DNA of 64,000 bases from Sporolactobacillus sp. Y61 (GCF_040529185.1 NZ_CP159510.1:1302001-1366000); one strand, 5' to 3'. Counted from the stretch's first letter, positions 36,056-46,633 are shown. Program-made: numbers and translations. The notes: generated by a model not told the origin, from the letters alone.

Positions 36056-37060
36056 ATGGCACAATCCGTGAAATATCTTATAACGATGGGAGAATTGAAA
36101 CGTAAGGATAACTCACTGATTTTCCGTAATGAAAAAGGGCACCGGTATCTCCCGATCGAGGGAGTCAAGGAGATATACTGCCTCAATGAAGTCAGCTTAA
36201 ATACCAAATTACTTGATTTTCTTGCTAAAGCACAGGTAACAATGCATTTTTTTAATTATTATCACCAATATTCAGGCACTTTCTATCCTAAAGAACAGCT
36301 CGTAAGCGGGCGCCTTTTAATTCAGCAGGCCAGGTTATTTGACGAACATCGGATAATCGTTGCCAAAGCGATTGTCCAAGGTATCGCAAACAATATTTAT
36401 TCTGTTTTATATCATTATTACTCCCATGGTGCGAAAGAACTGAAACCTTTGATTGACTGGCTGAGGAAGAATGTGCCAGGTTTGCTGAGCAGCAGTGACT
36501 TAAAGATCAATCAGGTGTTGTTTATTGAAGGGACAATATGGAAGAGATTTTATCAGTCGTTTAAGTACTTCCTTCCTGAGACTTTTTTGATGAATAAAAG
36601 AGTGAAACGTCCACCAGACAATCCGATGAACGCCATGATTTCATTCGGTAATTCGCTGTTGTATGCGAAAACAATCACACAGATCTATCATACACATCTG
36701 GATCAAAAAATCAGCTTTTTACACGATCCCGGTGAAGGGCGGTTTTCACTTAGTCTTGATTTATGCGAAGTTTTTAAGCCGATCATCGTTTATAAAACGA
36801 TATTTGAACTGGTAAATCATCGGAAGATACAAGTTGGCAGACATTTTGACAAGGAACTTAATTACTGTCTTCTCAATAGGGCTGGGAAAACAGCCTTTAT
36901 AAAGGCATTTGACAGTCGAATTAATGAAACCTTTCAGCACGCGACATTGAAAAGAAAGGTGTCCTACCAGACAGCAATAAAACTGGATGCTTATAAACTC
37001 ATAAAACTTTGCGTCGAAGGACAGGCTTTTAAACCGTTTGATTTTAGAGAGAAATGCTGA
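36056..37060 (+). CDS. cas1: Cas1 integrase
   Basis: The 334-residue type I-B Cas1 has catalytic Glu158 (FIEGTIWK), His223 (LHDPGEGRFSL) and Glu238 (LCEVFKP). It integrates new spacers with Cas2. GGAGGAG before ATG 36056 is a good ribosome site. It overlaps cas2 by 7 bases. It is the only cas1 in the window, so the type III module must depend on it for new spacers. Confidence 0.95.
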   Translation: MAQSVKYLITMGELKRKDNSLIFRNEKGHRYLPIEGVKEIYCLNEVSLNTKLLDFLAKAQVTMHFFNYYHQYSGTFYPKEQLVSGRLLIQQARLFDEHRIIVAKAIVQGIANNIYSVLYHYYSHGAKELKPLIDWLRKNVPGLLSSSDLKINQVLFIEGTIWKRFYQSFKYFLPETFLMNKRVKRPPDNPMNAMISFGNSLLYAKTITQIYHTHLDQKISFLHDPGEGRFSLSLDLCEVFKPIIVYKTIFELVNHRKIQVGRHFDKELNYCLLNRAGKTAFIKAFDSRINETFQHATLKRKVSYQTAIKLDAYKLIKLCVEGQAFKPFDFREKC

Positions 37061-37347
37061 TGGCTGTATTTCATTCGAATTACGCATTCCTGTTTTATGA
37101 TGTCGGGGAAAAACGCGTGCAGAAGATCTTCAAAATATGCAAGAAATACCTTTATCCTTACCAGAACTCAGTTTTCCGTGGCCCAATTACTCCCTCAAAA
37201 CTGATCCAGTTAAAAAGAGAACTAAAAGCAAAAATGGATGAAGATCATGATTTCGTGTCTATTCTTCTGCTTAAAAATGAACGAGATTTTCGTGAAGAGA
37301 CAATTGGTCAAAAGAATAATCAAGATCCGGAAGATTTATTTCTTTGA
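37054..37347 (+). CDS. cas2: Cas2
   Basis: The 97-residue Cas2 has a ferredoxin-like fold with the metal-site Asp16 in FLFYDVGEKR and the family pattern YQNSVFRGPITPSKL near 35. It forms the central dimer of the integration complex. ATG 37054 overlaps the cas1 stop; ATG 37060 is a second possibility. It is the last cas gene and is followed after 151 bases by the first repeat. Confidence 0.92.
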   Translation: MLMAVFHSNYAFLFYDVGEKRVQKIFKICKKYLYPYQNSVFRGPITPSKLIQLKRELKAKMDEDHDFVSILLLKNERDFREETIGQKNNQDPEDLFL

Positions 37348-37498
37348 TTTCTCCTGCCATAAATTAACAAATACGATTATACTGGTGCTTTTCAACGTTT
37401 TTGATATTTACCAAAAGCCAGGAAAAGACCAGCCTGAGTATTGATAAGTAAAGGGCTTATTGATAAAATTATTATAAGGAAACCCAGTATTACTCGGC
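37348..37498 (+). promoter_or_regulatory. CRISPR leader
   Basis: This is a 151-base AT-rich stretch between cas2 and the first repeat, on the side where repeats are perfect and away from the degenerate final repeat. It should hold the pre-crRNA promoter and the Cas1-Cas2 docking site. TTGATA and TTATAA sequences occur at 37440-37480, but no consensus pair is clear. Confidence 0.7.
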
Positions 37499-40400
37499 GT
37501 TGAACCGTAACATTAGATGTATTGAAACATGGTTCTTCGCCCCATACGTCGATTCGGTTTTCTTGTTGAACCGTAACATTAGATGTATTGAAACTCGACA
37601 TCTGGGTGGAAAGTGTTTTCTTTTGTTCGTTGAACCGTAACATTAGATGTATTGAAACCGAACAGGAGAAACCGAAACTATTTGACGTAATGTGTTGAAC
37701 CGTAACATTAGATGTATTGAAACTGAGGGCGACACTCTTACAGTTGTCGCTGATAACTTTGGTTGAACCGTAACATTAGATGTATTGAAACTCCAGATTG
37801 CACACTTCGCCGGGATGGAGCGGCTGGTTGAACCGTAACATTAGATGTATTGAAACGCATTTAGCTTCTGCCTGCTCTTCCCAGCAGGAGATCGTTGAAC
37901 CGTAACATTAGATGTATTGAAACAACTATCTGCTCACTTTTCCGTATTTATGTCCTTTGCCAGTTGAACCGTAACATTAGATGTATTGAAACCCAACGCC
38001 AAAAATAAACCTATTTCCACCATCTAGTTGAACCGTAACATTAGATGTATTGAAACAGTGACAACCGAGAAATAGCAATAACTAGATTTATGTTGAACCG
38101 TAACATTAGATGTATTGAAACTGATGAATCCTCCTCGAAAAAATTTGAGCATAAAGTTGAACCGTAACATTAGATGTATTGAAACTACTGCGTGTTTATA
38201 AATTCTTTTGATCCATCCTCTGTTGAACCGTAACATTAGATGTATTGAAACTCCAGAGTCACAGCTGATGGGTCAAAGACCGTTCCGTTGAACCGTAACA
38301 TTAGATGTATTGAAACGCGGCCATTTCAATTACTCTATAACTGCCATAGATAGTTGAACCGTAACATTAGATGTATTGAAACAATGTATGAAAGGTAATT
38401 GTTTTTCCGTCAGCACTCGTTGAACCGTAACATTAGATGTATTGAAACTAATTTTTCTGATATACACCTCAGTCAATGGTTCAATGTTGAACCGTAACAT
38501 TAGATGTATTGAAACATAGCTTTTACACCCATTATTATTTTTTACCCCCTTGTTGAACCGTAACATTAGATGTATTGAAACTTTCAAATTGCAGGACATA
38601 ATTTTTATCACCTGTATCGTTGAACCGTAACATTAGATGTATTGAAACGCCGGCACATGATCTTGTTTGGACTAGCGACCGGCTGGTTGAACCGTAACAT
38701 TAGATGTATTGAAACTCGAAAAACACCTTTTTTGGTTTTGCGTAGCACCCGCGTTGAACCGTAACATTAGATGTATTGAAACAATTTATGAATGAGGCAA
38801 CCAAATTGACAAAGCTTAGTTGAACCGTAACATTAGATGTATTGAAACTTACCAGGGGGACATTGATTTTAACAAAGTTAAAAGTTGAACCGTAACATTA
38901 GATGTATTGAAACGGTTATTAACCACACCCGCGGCAATCAGCACCGCCGTTGAACCGTAACATTAGATGTATTGAAACCCTTCTTGCTGATGCCCGTCCG
39001 AGACGCAATCATAGTTGAACCGTAACATTAGATGTATTGAAACTTCACTTTGTCAAAAAGTTTCCCGTCGCTGTCACGGGTTGAACCGTAACATTAGATG
39101 TATTGAAACATATGTCTACCGTATGGAACATAGCTATCTGGAATTGTTGAACCGTAACATTAGATGTATTGAAACTGAGATAGCGAAATTGATAGTCCGT
39201 ATGCCTGGACAGTTGAACCGTAACATTAGATGTATTGAAACAGGATACTTCCACCAGAATACGCCTTACCAATCATGTTGAACCGTAACATTAGATGTAT
39301 TGAAACTAATATAGAGCGTATTTTCGACAATCGCCTTACTCATGTTGAACCGTAACATTAGATGTATTGAAACTGCTTTATGCTTCCCGTGACCTGCATA
39401 ACAGGATGAGTTGAACCGTAACATTAGATGTATTGAAACTTGTATGCGCACCATCTGTAAAAGAGCTATCTATAAGTTGAACCGTAACATTAGATGTATT
39501 GAAACTGGTTGTGCCCATCGCTGCTTTGACCAGCCATCCCTGGTTGAACCGTAACATTAGATGTATTGAAACCAGCGGAAGACGTTATCAAGGCTCTACA
39601 GGAAATAAACGTTGAACCGTAACATTAGATGTATTGAAACATGCTAAGTTGAACAAATGAGAACGCCGAACAGGCGTGTTGAACCGTAACATTAGATGTA
39701 TTGAAACTACGAATCGCTGAACTGATACGCTCCATAGTAGTATAGTTGAACCGTAACATTAGATGTATTGAAACCTGCATCCGGATTGCACGCTCCGCTG
39801 TGGTTTCGCGTTGAACCGTAACATTAGATGTATTGAAACAGTCCTGTTGTTGCCACTATATATCCCTCCAAAATAGTTGAACCGTAACATTAGATGTATT
39901 GAAACAGCTATTTAACATAGATTTACTTATTTTTATTTATGCAGTTGAACCGTAACATTAGATGTATTGAAACGTAAACGCAATTATTCAATTATTATTT
40001 TTTGCCTGCGTTGAACCGTAACATTAGATGTATTGAAACGCGCTTCGATAACGTCCTCCGCTGTGAAGTCTTCCGGGTTGAACCGTAACATTAGATGTAT
40101 TGAAACCGCGGAACTGGCCGTTAACGGTCGACGACTTTATTTGTTGAACCGTAACATTAGATGTATTGAAACTCGTCAATGCCGTTCACTTTGTATACTT
40201 GGCTATAGTTGAACCGTAACATTAGATGTATTGAAACCGTAAAAATAAGTGTGTATTCATTTTAATGCCCCCTGTTGAACCGTAACATTAGATGTATTGA
40301 AACGGCTGTCATTGCTCCGGTTGTTCATGCTGATTTTGAGTTGAACCGTAACATTAGATGTATTGAAACAACGATCATCTTGTGATTCCTGCGCCTTGCT

Positions 40401-41623
40401 GGTCGGTGTTGAACCGTAACATTAGATGTATTGAAACACGGTCACCTGATCAGTCAGGAAAACATCGATGCTGGTTGAACCGTAACATTAGATGTATTGA
40501 AACGAAAGCTGAACGCTGGGCCATGGCTGAGCTAGCGGAGTTGAACCGTAACATTAGATGTATTGAAACGAACTCCCAGAACGGCTCATGAATGCGGCCA
40601 TGGGCAAGTTGAACCGTAACATTAGATGTATTGAAACTTGACTGATCGTATGACTGTCAGAGAATGTGCCGAGGTTGAACCGTAACATTAGATGTATTGA
40701 AACACGAATCGCCGCTGTTTTTCAGTAAGTGCCATCGCGTTGAACCGTAACATTAGATGTATTGAAACTCTATTTTATATATCTTCTCCAATGCGCGGTC
40801 TAAGGTTGAACCGTAACATTAGATGTATTGAAACCCAGACGCCCCGAGCAGGGATCCGTCCCGTGATGGTTGAACCGTAACATTAGATGTATTGAAACAC
40901 TGCCGATATGATATTGTCTATCACTTCATCAGGTTGAACCGTAACATTAGATGTATTGAAACTCCTGTATAAAAAAGCTATCGTCTATCCATTCAAATGT
41001 TGAACCGTAACATTAGATGTATTGAAACTTTTCAGACTCTTTATCGGAATTACTAATATAATCGTTGAACCGTAACATTAGATGTATTGAAACTCGTTGA
41101 TCGGCATATACTCCGCATCTTTTAAGCAGGTTGAACCGTAACATTAGATGTATTGAAACTAAAATCCCCTTTTTTGTATGATTTTTTGTCAAAATGTTGA
41201 ACCGTAACATTAGATGTATTGAAACAGTAATAATCAAGATAAAATATCCTTTATTTCGCAAGTTGAACCGTAACATTAGATGTATTGAAACTGAGTCGAA
41301 ACAATATCACGTGTTTCTTCCCGTATGGGTTGAACCGTAACATTAGATGTATTGAAACTTCCTCGTCCCCCTCATGATTGATAAGCGTTTCATAGGTTGA
41401 ACCGTAACATTAGATGTATTGAAACTGAATAGTTATATCATCCATATTATCCTTTGGATTAGTTGAACCGTAACATTAGATGTATTGAAACTGTTTAAAA
41501 CCTCCAATTATTTATTTCTTTATATCTGTTGAACCGTAACATTAGATGTATTGAAACATAGTTTCAGAGCCCTTATTATTATTGTTTTCTTCTGTTGAAC
41601 CGTAACATTAGATGTATTGAAAC
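37499..41623 (+). CRISPR. CRISPR array, leader-proximal part, 63 repeats
   Basis: 63 copies of a 30-base repeat start GTTGAACCGTAACATT and end GATGTATTGAAAC; I counted them individually from 37499 to 41594. The period is 64-69 bases, so spacers are 34-39 bases. The ATTGAAAC end is the usual 5' tag of type I-B crRNAs and sets transcription to the plus strand, the same as the cas genes. Repeats appear identical throughout, indicating an active or recently active array. The array continues after the IS256-family insertion at 43168. Spacers are unique as far as I could compare by eye, and their targets cannot be searched here. Confidence 0.98.
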
Positions 41624-41695
41624 CCCTCTGGAGTAGTTAAGTCCTTATAATTGTGTAAAAAGGGTTATCTGAATATGAGGAAATGAGAAGGTATT

Positions 41696-41739
41696 CTGTT
41701 TCTCTGGAGGGGGCTGGCCAGCCCCCTCCAGAGAAACAG
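41696..41739. repeat. 44-bp perfect palindrome in the left end of the IS256-family element
   Basis: CTGTTTCTCTGGAGGGGGCT is followed by GGCC and the exact complement of the left arm, with no unpaired loop. It lies 60 bases inside the element and 114 bases before the transposase start. Possible roles are a block to outside transcription entering the transposase or a recombination signal. Confidence 0.85.
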
Positions 41740-41852
41740 CGGGGTTCGATTTCACTTGTTCCTTTCATTTCTCTATAAAAAATGAGCCGGAGCCCATCAT
41801 CTCAGTTAGAATAGAGTCGACAAAAACCAAATTCTAAAGGAGAGACTCAGGG

Positions 41853-43088
41853 ATGGCTCACTTACAGATTACTCTAGATGAACAACTTCTGCATCATTTA
41901 TTTATTGGCAACGAAAAAGATTCGGCGATGGATGACCTCTTGGAGATGATTTTAAATCAGGTTCTGAACGCGCAGGCCAGTGAACAGATCAACGCCGAAA
42001 AATACGAACGGAGTGAAAAGCGGACGGATTATCGAAACGGTTCTTATCCTCATCAACTGAAAACACGCGTGGGAACGCTCACCCTGAACGTCCCCAGACT
42101 CCGTAACGGCCATTTCTCAACGGATCTTTTTCATCGCTATCAGCGCAGCGAACAGGCGCTGGTCCTTTCCCTGATGGAAATGGTGATCAACGGGGTGTCC
42201 ACCCGGCGAGTCAGCCGAATTACCGAGACACTTTGCGGCACGGACTTTTCAAAAACGACCGTCTCTGAACTTTGCGGACATTTGGATCCCATCGTTGAGG
42301 GGTGGAATAATCGTCCCCTAAAGGGCTGCTTTCCCTTTCTCATCGTGGATGCCGTTTATACCAAGGTCCGTGAAAATGGGCGTGTCCGTTCCCGGGGCGT
42401 TCTGATCAGCTACGGGATCAACGAAGAGGGGTATCGAACGATTCTGGGGTTAAAAATCGATGACAGCGAGAGCACGGAAGCCTGGAACCGCTATTTCAGT
42501 TGGCTGAAAGCACGCGGCTTGAAGGGCGTTGATGTCGTCGTTAGCGATGATCATGGAGGACTGGTCAGTGCCGTTCAAAGAGCGTTTCAGGGCGCGACCT
42601 GGCAGCGATGCCAGGAACACTTCCTGCGCAATGTGCGTGACCGGCTCCCAAAGCCATTAAAACACGAAGTTGCCGATCAGGTTCGAGCGATTCTCCACGC
42701 GCCCGATGTCGACACAGCTCAGACCCTGCTTCACTCTTTTTTGAAAGCTTATCAGGAAAAAGCACCACGAATCACAGAGTTTGTTGAGACGGCCTTTGAT
42801 GATGTGACTGCGGTGCTCTCCTTGCCCGAACCTTATCGCCGCCGTTTGCGGACAACCAATGGCATGGAGCGCCTCAACGAAGAGTTTCGCCGCCGCGAGA
42901 AGGTGATTCGTATTTTTCCCAATCAAGATTCGGTCGTCCGTCTGATGGGGGCCGTTCTTATGGAGCAGGATGAAAAGTGGGTGAGCGGCCGCCGTTATTT
43001 GAAAATGGACGACTATTTTGACTGGAAGGCCAAGCAACCCAGATCAGCGAAACCGGGTAAAGTCACTACCCTTTATCCAAAGGGATGA
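41853..43088 (+). CDS. IS256-family transposase
   Basis: The 411-residue mutator-type DDE transposase has IVDAVYTKVRENG (first Asp, about 169), VVVSDDHGGL (second Asp, about 230) and ERLNEEFRRREKVIRIFPNQ (Glu, about 341). Length and motifs are complete, so it may still be active. ATG 41853 lies 14 bases after AAAGGAGAG. Codon usage is more GC-rich than in the neighbouring cas genes, as expected for a mobile gene. A decayed copy of its C-terminal end occurs on the minus strand at 51.7-51.9 kb. Confidence 0.95.
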   Translation: MAHLQITLDEQLLHHLFIGNEKDSAMDDLLEMILNQVLNAQASEQINAEKYERSEKRTDYRNGSYPHQLKTRVGTLTLNVPRLRNGHFSTDLFHRYQRSEQALVLSLMEMVINGVSTRRVSRITETLCGTDFSKTTVSELCGHLDPIVEGWNNRPLKGCFPFLIVDAVYTKVRENGRVRSRGVLISYGINEEGYRTILGLKIDDSESTEAWNRYFSWLKARGLKGVDVVVSDDHGGLVSAVQRAFQGATWQRCQEHFLRNVRDRLPKPLKHEVADQVRAILHAPDVDTAQTLLHSFLKAYQEKAPRITEFVETAFDDVTAVLSLPEPYRRRLRTTNGMERLNEEFRRREKVIRIFPNQDSVVRLMGAVLMEQDEKWVSGRRYLKMDDYFDWKAKQPRSAKPGKVTTLYPKG

Positions 43089-43167
43089 CTCTGCTTCTAC
43101 TGAGATGAATTTACACACAACAAAAGACTTGATCTCTGGAGTTGTAATACCGGCTATAAAATAATCA

Positions 43168-44317
43168 GTTGAACCGTAACATTAGATGTATTGAAACACG
43201 GAAAGCTTGTCCGCTCCTTGGTCTCTTTAGCGGTTGAACCGTAACATTAGATGTATTGAAACTTTACATGAACTTTATCATCCTCATTAATCATTTTAGT
43301 TGAACCGTAACATTAGATGTATTGAAACTGTAATCATACGTATCACTTTATTTCTTAAATATCTGTTGAACCGTAACATTAGATGTATTGAAACTGGCAT
43401 GTGCTCAGCGCCCAAAAGTTACCATCAGCGTTGAACCGTAACATTAGATGTATTGAAACTGTCCTATCCCAAATAATCTTAATAGGATTGCCCGAGTTGA
43501 ACCGTAACATTAGATGTATTGAAACTCGGTCAGGCTTGCTTTCATCTGGCAGAAAGCCTCAGTTGAACCGTAACATTAGATGTATTGAAACTCCATAGGC
43601 TTACTGTTGTTTCTTTTGAACCAGTGGGTTGAACCGTAACATTAGATGTATTGAAACTTTATACCATCAGCCAAATTGCTCTTAGGGTCGCCGGTTGAAC
43701 CGTAACATTAGATGTATTGAAACTCCACGAAAGCGGATCCGTCCTCGCTACCCTCTGTTGAACCGTAACATTAGATGTATTGAAACTTAAAAAATAATCC
43801 GTGCCAGTCTCCTGCCGTCCTTAGTTGAACCGTAACATTAGATGTATTGAAACAGGACGGCGAACGCCGGGACGGCGTATGCTTTGCCCGTTGAACCGTA
43901 ACATTAGATGTATTGAAACTCGCGCTGGAACAGCACGGCAAGGGGGACTATATGGGTTGAACCGTAACATTAGATGTATTGAAACCGTTGACCCGAGATG
44001 CATCTAATGTCCCCGTCGTGGTTGAACCGTAACATTAGATGTATTGAAACAGCGCCGAAAAAATGTTATCGGCGACCTCGTCAGCAGTGTTGAACCGTAA
44101 CATTAGATGTATTGAAACTAATGAGCGCGGTGGCGGATCCATCTTTGTGTCCCTGTTGAACCGTAACATTAGATGTATTGAAACTCGTTAAGGTCCACCA
44201 TGCGGCCCGGCTCGGCCAGCGTTGAACCGTAACATTAGATGTATTGAAACAACTGTTTGCGGAGTTTATCAGCACTTAGAATGTTCTGTTGAACCGTAAC
44301 ATTAGATGTATTGAGAT
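43168..44317 (+). CRISPR. CRISPR array, leader-distal part, 18 repeats
   Basis: The same 30-base repeat continues from 43168 to 44288, 18 copies, giving 81 in total with 80 spacers (one split by the IS). The final copy (44288-44317) ends ATTGAGAT instead of ATTGAAAC, which marks the old end of the array. The period is 63-68 bases. Reading through from the leader would need transcription across the IS256-family element. Confidence 0.97.
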
Positions 44318-44422
44318 GATGAAAAGCTTTTACTATTTGAATCACTAGTGCATTGTAGCTAAGATTTTGAAATTAACTGTTACATTTACTTATTTTGATA
44401 AGAATCTATTTAAAAAGGCGAA

Positions 44423-45071
44423 ATGATACGTCCAATAAAACACATTGTTGCTTTAACTGACGACGAAATGACTTGGCTTAAGAACATCCTGAAAGACAAA
44501 ACGACCAATCAGACCATCAAAAAACGCAGTCAGATTTTACTGGATGCCGACATCAATCATGGAGAAACACACCAGCGTAAAGAGATTGCGAGGTATAATC
44601 GTGTTGCCCCATCAACCGTGGCCAACGTGATCCGGCTTTTTGTGAACGACAGCTTTGATGAGGTCCTTACCTTTAAACGCGGTGAGGGATCGGATCACTC
44701 GCACCAGAAAATCGATAGTGAAGCCGAAACGAAAATGATCAAACTCGCTCAAGCCTGCGCCTGAAGGCTATTCGCACTGGTCATTATGACTGCTGGAACA
44801 GGAATGCAAAGTGATCCTGGATGTCCCCGTGAAAAAAGACGTGATCCAAAACGAACTTAAGCCTCACCGTGATGAATACAGGCCCATCCCCAAAAAACAA
44901 GACGCCGAATTCGTAGCTCATATGGAAGATGTGCTGGATGTCTATTCGCGCCCGTACGATCCACAAAAGCCGTTAATCTGTCTGGACGAAAAGCCCTACA
45001 TGATACATCCCAAAAAAATTCAACTCCTTATCCTGAAAAACGCAATAGAAATCAAAAGATACTTCAATTAA
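44423..45071 (+). pseudogene. IS630-family transposase remnant, N-terminal half
   Basis: The first frame (44423-44764) gives an IS630-type helix-turn-helix N-terminus (KKRSQILLDADINHG, RKEIARYNRVAPSTVANVIR). After a frame change near 44760 the homology goes on with APEGYSHW, then [19 protein letters not shown] and [13 protein letters not shown], the last containing the first catalytic Asp. It stops at about IQLL (45030), so the C-terminal half is missing. It lies 100 bases after the last CRISPR repeat. The missing part corresponds to the remnant at 16.9-17.45 kb. Confidence 0.75.
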
Positions 45072-45242
45072 CAAGTTATCTCTCATTAAACACCCTGGTT
45101 GATGAACACTACGTCATCGGAAATTTTCACGGGCAGTAAAGGATATAAGTAAAGAGTGAAGGATTTCCACATCTTTCATTGTCTGTCCGGTGTTGCCGGA
45201 TCAGAAACTTTCTTTTAGCAGATGAATGGTTTAATCTAAATA

Positions 45243-45257
45243 TGAGAATGAATATCA
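45243..45257 (+). promoter_or_regulatory. Fur box before the flavodoxin gene
   Basis: TGAGAATGAATATCA matches the 7-1-7 Fur motif TGATAATNATTATCA at 12 of 14 defined positions, 34 bases before the start codon. Iron-starvation induction of flavodoxin is well known. Confidence 0.65.
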
Positions 45258-45290
45258 ATTAGAACATCTGATGAAGGAAGTGCAAAACAT

Positions 45291-45812
45291 ATGACCAGTC
45301 AATCTAATCATATAGATCAGCCCGATTCGAAGAAAAGTGAAGAGGGCACCCCATCTATTCTGATTCTCTATGCGAGTGAAATGGGTAACACTCAGGATAT
45401 TGCTCAGAAAATGGCTGAAGGGATTCGTGCGGGAGGCGTGACGCCCAAAGTTAAGGATGCCTTTGGCGCGACCGCTGATGAAATCACAGACTACGATGCC
45501 TTTCTGTTTGGCAGCGGGACGACCGGAGACGGGGAGCTGCCGGACGAAGCGCAGGATATTTATGATGATCTGGATGCTCTCGATCTGAAAGGGGTGCCGT
45601 GTGCTGTATTTGGAGCGGGCGACACCAGCTATGAACTGTACTGTGAAGCGGTCAACACGATCCACAAGAAACTGGACGATCTGGGCGCCGACCTGATTCT
45701 CCCCGATTTCAAGGTTGATTTCAGCATGTCACCGGAAGAAGAAAAGCAGGCCAGAAAGCTCGGGAAACAGTTTGCTGAAAAAGTACGGGACCGGATGAAG
45801 CAAAGCCGGTGA
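45291..45812 (+). CDS. Flavodoxin
   Basis: The 173-residue flavodoxin has an unusual acidic/polar N-terminal extension of about 22 residues before the core. FMN phosphate loop SEMGNTQDIA (about 31-40), second loop GSGTTGDGELPDEA (about 74-87) and FGAGDTSYELYCEA (about 107-120) are all present. It is a cytoplasmic one-electron carrier that replaces ferredoxin when iron is scarce, which agrees with the Fur box upstream. ATG 45291 follows AAGGAAGTG. It is a single gene with its own terminator. The extension might be cleaved or simply unstructured; a start further in would lack a ribosome site. Confidence 0.92.
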   Translation: MTSQSNHIDQPDSKKSEEGTPSILILYASEMGNTQDIAQKMAEGIRAGGVTPKVKDAFGATADEITDYDAFLFGSGTTGDGELPDEAQDIYDDLDALDLKGVPCAVFGAGDTSYELYCEAVNTIHKKLDDLGADLILPDFKVDFSMSPEEEKQARKLGKQFAEKVRDRMKQSR

Positions 45813-45840
45813 ATCCTGCGGCCTATAACATGAAATGGGT

Positions 45841-45877
45841 AATCCGCCTCCAGTAGAAAAGGGGCGGGTTTTTGTAA
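45841..45877 (+). terminator. Intrinsic terminator after flavodoxin
   Basis: AATCCGCC (45841-45848) pairs with GGCGGGTT (with one G-U pair) and is followed by TTTTT. It sits about 30 bases after the stop. Confidence 0.75.
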
Positions 45878-45902
45878 ATACGATGGCCAGATTCAGAGTT
45901 TG

Positions 45903-46490
45903 CTATTTTTCCAGTAGTTCTTTTTTCAGAGGGGCCAGCTTCTTTCGCAGACTTTTCTTCCACGATCGGACGGTATGTTCTGAGACCTGCTTCGCTTCGG
46001 CAATTTGCTGCGTGCTCCAGTCATCGAACAGGGCGAGGTTGAGATACTGGGCTTCGCGGGGGGTGAGGCCGGGAAGATGGGTTTCGAGGAGGCGGAGCAT
46101 CTGAGCTCTGATGGATTCCTGCGGCTCGTCCGGTATCTCATATGCATCAGATTCACTGGATGTTTCATGGCTGGCATTCCTGTAATGCTTTCTGAGGTAA
46201 TCGGATAATCGGCCGTCAATCATCCGCGTGGCAAATGCAATAAAGACATATTCGGGGTTCTTTCCCGGACTGACCCTGGAGAAGTCAAACCTGATATTTG
46301 CTTCCCAGAAAGCGTAACGGGCAATCTGAAGCAGGTCATCACGATCAGAGGAGCTGTAGAGGTAAGATTCATATTTAGTTAAATAGTTCCGGACGCATTT
46401 GAAGATCTTCGGTTCATATTTTTTCATCAGGCGCTCAAAGGCAAGTTCTTCAGACTCAGAAGGAAGGGCAAAATGGTCGGTGAAAGCCAT
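45903..46490 (-). CDS. Sigma-70 family RNA polymerase sigma factor
   Basis: The 195-residue protein has only regions 2 and 4. Region 2 is DRDDLLQIARYAFWEANIRF (about 49-68), followed by FIAFATRMIDGRLSDYLRK. Region 4 is LTPREAQYLNLALFDDWSTQ with the recognition helix VSEHTVRSWKKSLRKKL. Two-domain sigma factors of this kind (ECF or SigH/ComX-like) control alternative regulons; the target is unknown here. No anti-sigma gene is adjacent. ATG 46490 is preceded by AAAGGAGC. It converges with the flavodoxin gene. Confidence 0.82.
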   Translation of the reverse strand: MAFTDHFALPSESEELAFERLMKKYEPKIFKCVRNYLTKYESYLYSSSDRDDLLQIARYAFWEANIRFDFSRVSPGKNPEYVFIAFATRMIDGRLSDYLRKHYRNASHETSSESDAYEIPDEPQESIRAQMLRLLETHLPGLTPREAQYLNLALFDDWSTQQIAEAKQVSEHTVRSWKKSLRKKLAPLKKELLEK

Positions 46491-46633
46491 AGGTATGAGG
46501 CTCCTTTCGGGGTTTGAGTATGGGGTTCTGCGGAGAGTGGCGGGTCATTTGATCCAGCCTTATGTCCTGTAAATAGGAAGGGATGATGGAAACTGGTGAA
46601 TGATCTGAAAATTTATTTTTTTTAAATGGGACA

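Larger units (their letters stand above)
41635..43133 (+). mobile_element. IS256-family insertion sequence inside a CRISPR spacer
   Basis: About 1.5 kb, bounded by 9-base target duplications CTCTGGAGT (41626-41634 and 43134-43142). The imperfect ends AGTTAAGTCC...GTGTAAA and the inverted ATCAAGTCTT...GTGTAAA match at roughly 17 of 25 positions. Removing the element and one duplication joins 11 and 25 bases into a 36-base spacer, the normal length, which confirms the boundaries. It encodes one intact transposase on the plus strand. Confidence 0.9.

Noticed and set aside
39601..39670. Extra GTTGAAC inside a spacer near 39646, possibly another repeat
   Set aside because: Only seven bases match, and the flanking repeats keep normal spacing.
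38024..41276. ORFs of 60-93 codons with repeated peptide such as LNRNIRCIET or VSIHLMLRFN
   Set aside because: They are translations of the CRISPR repeat in the array, not genes.
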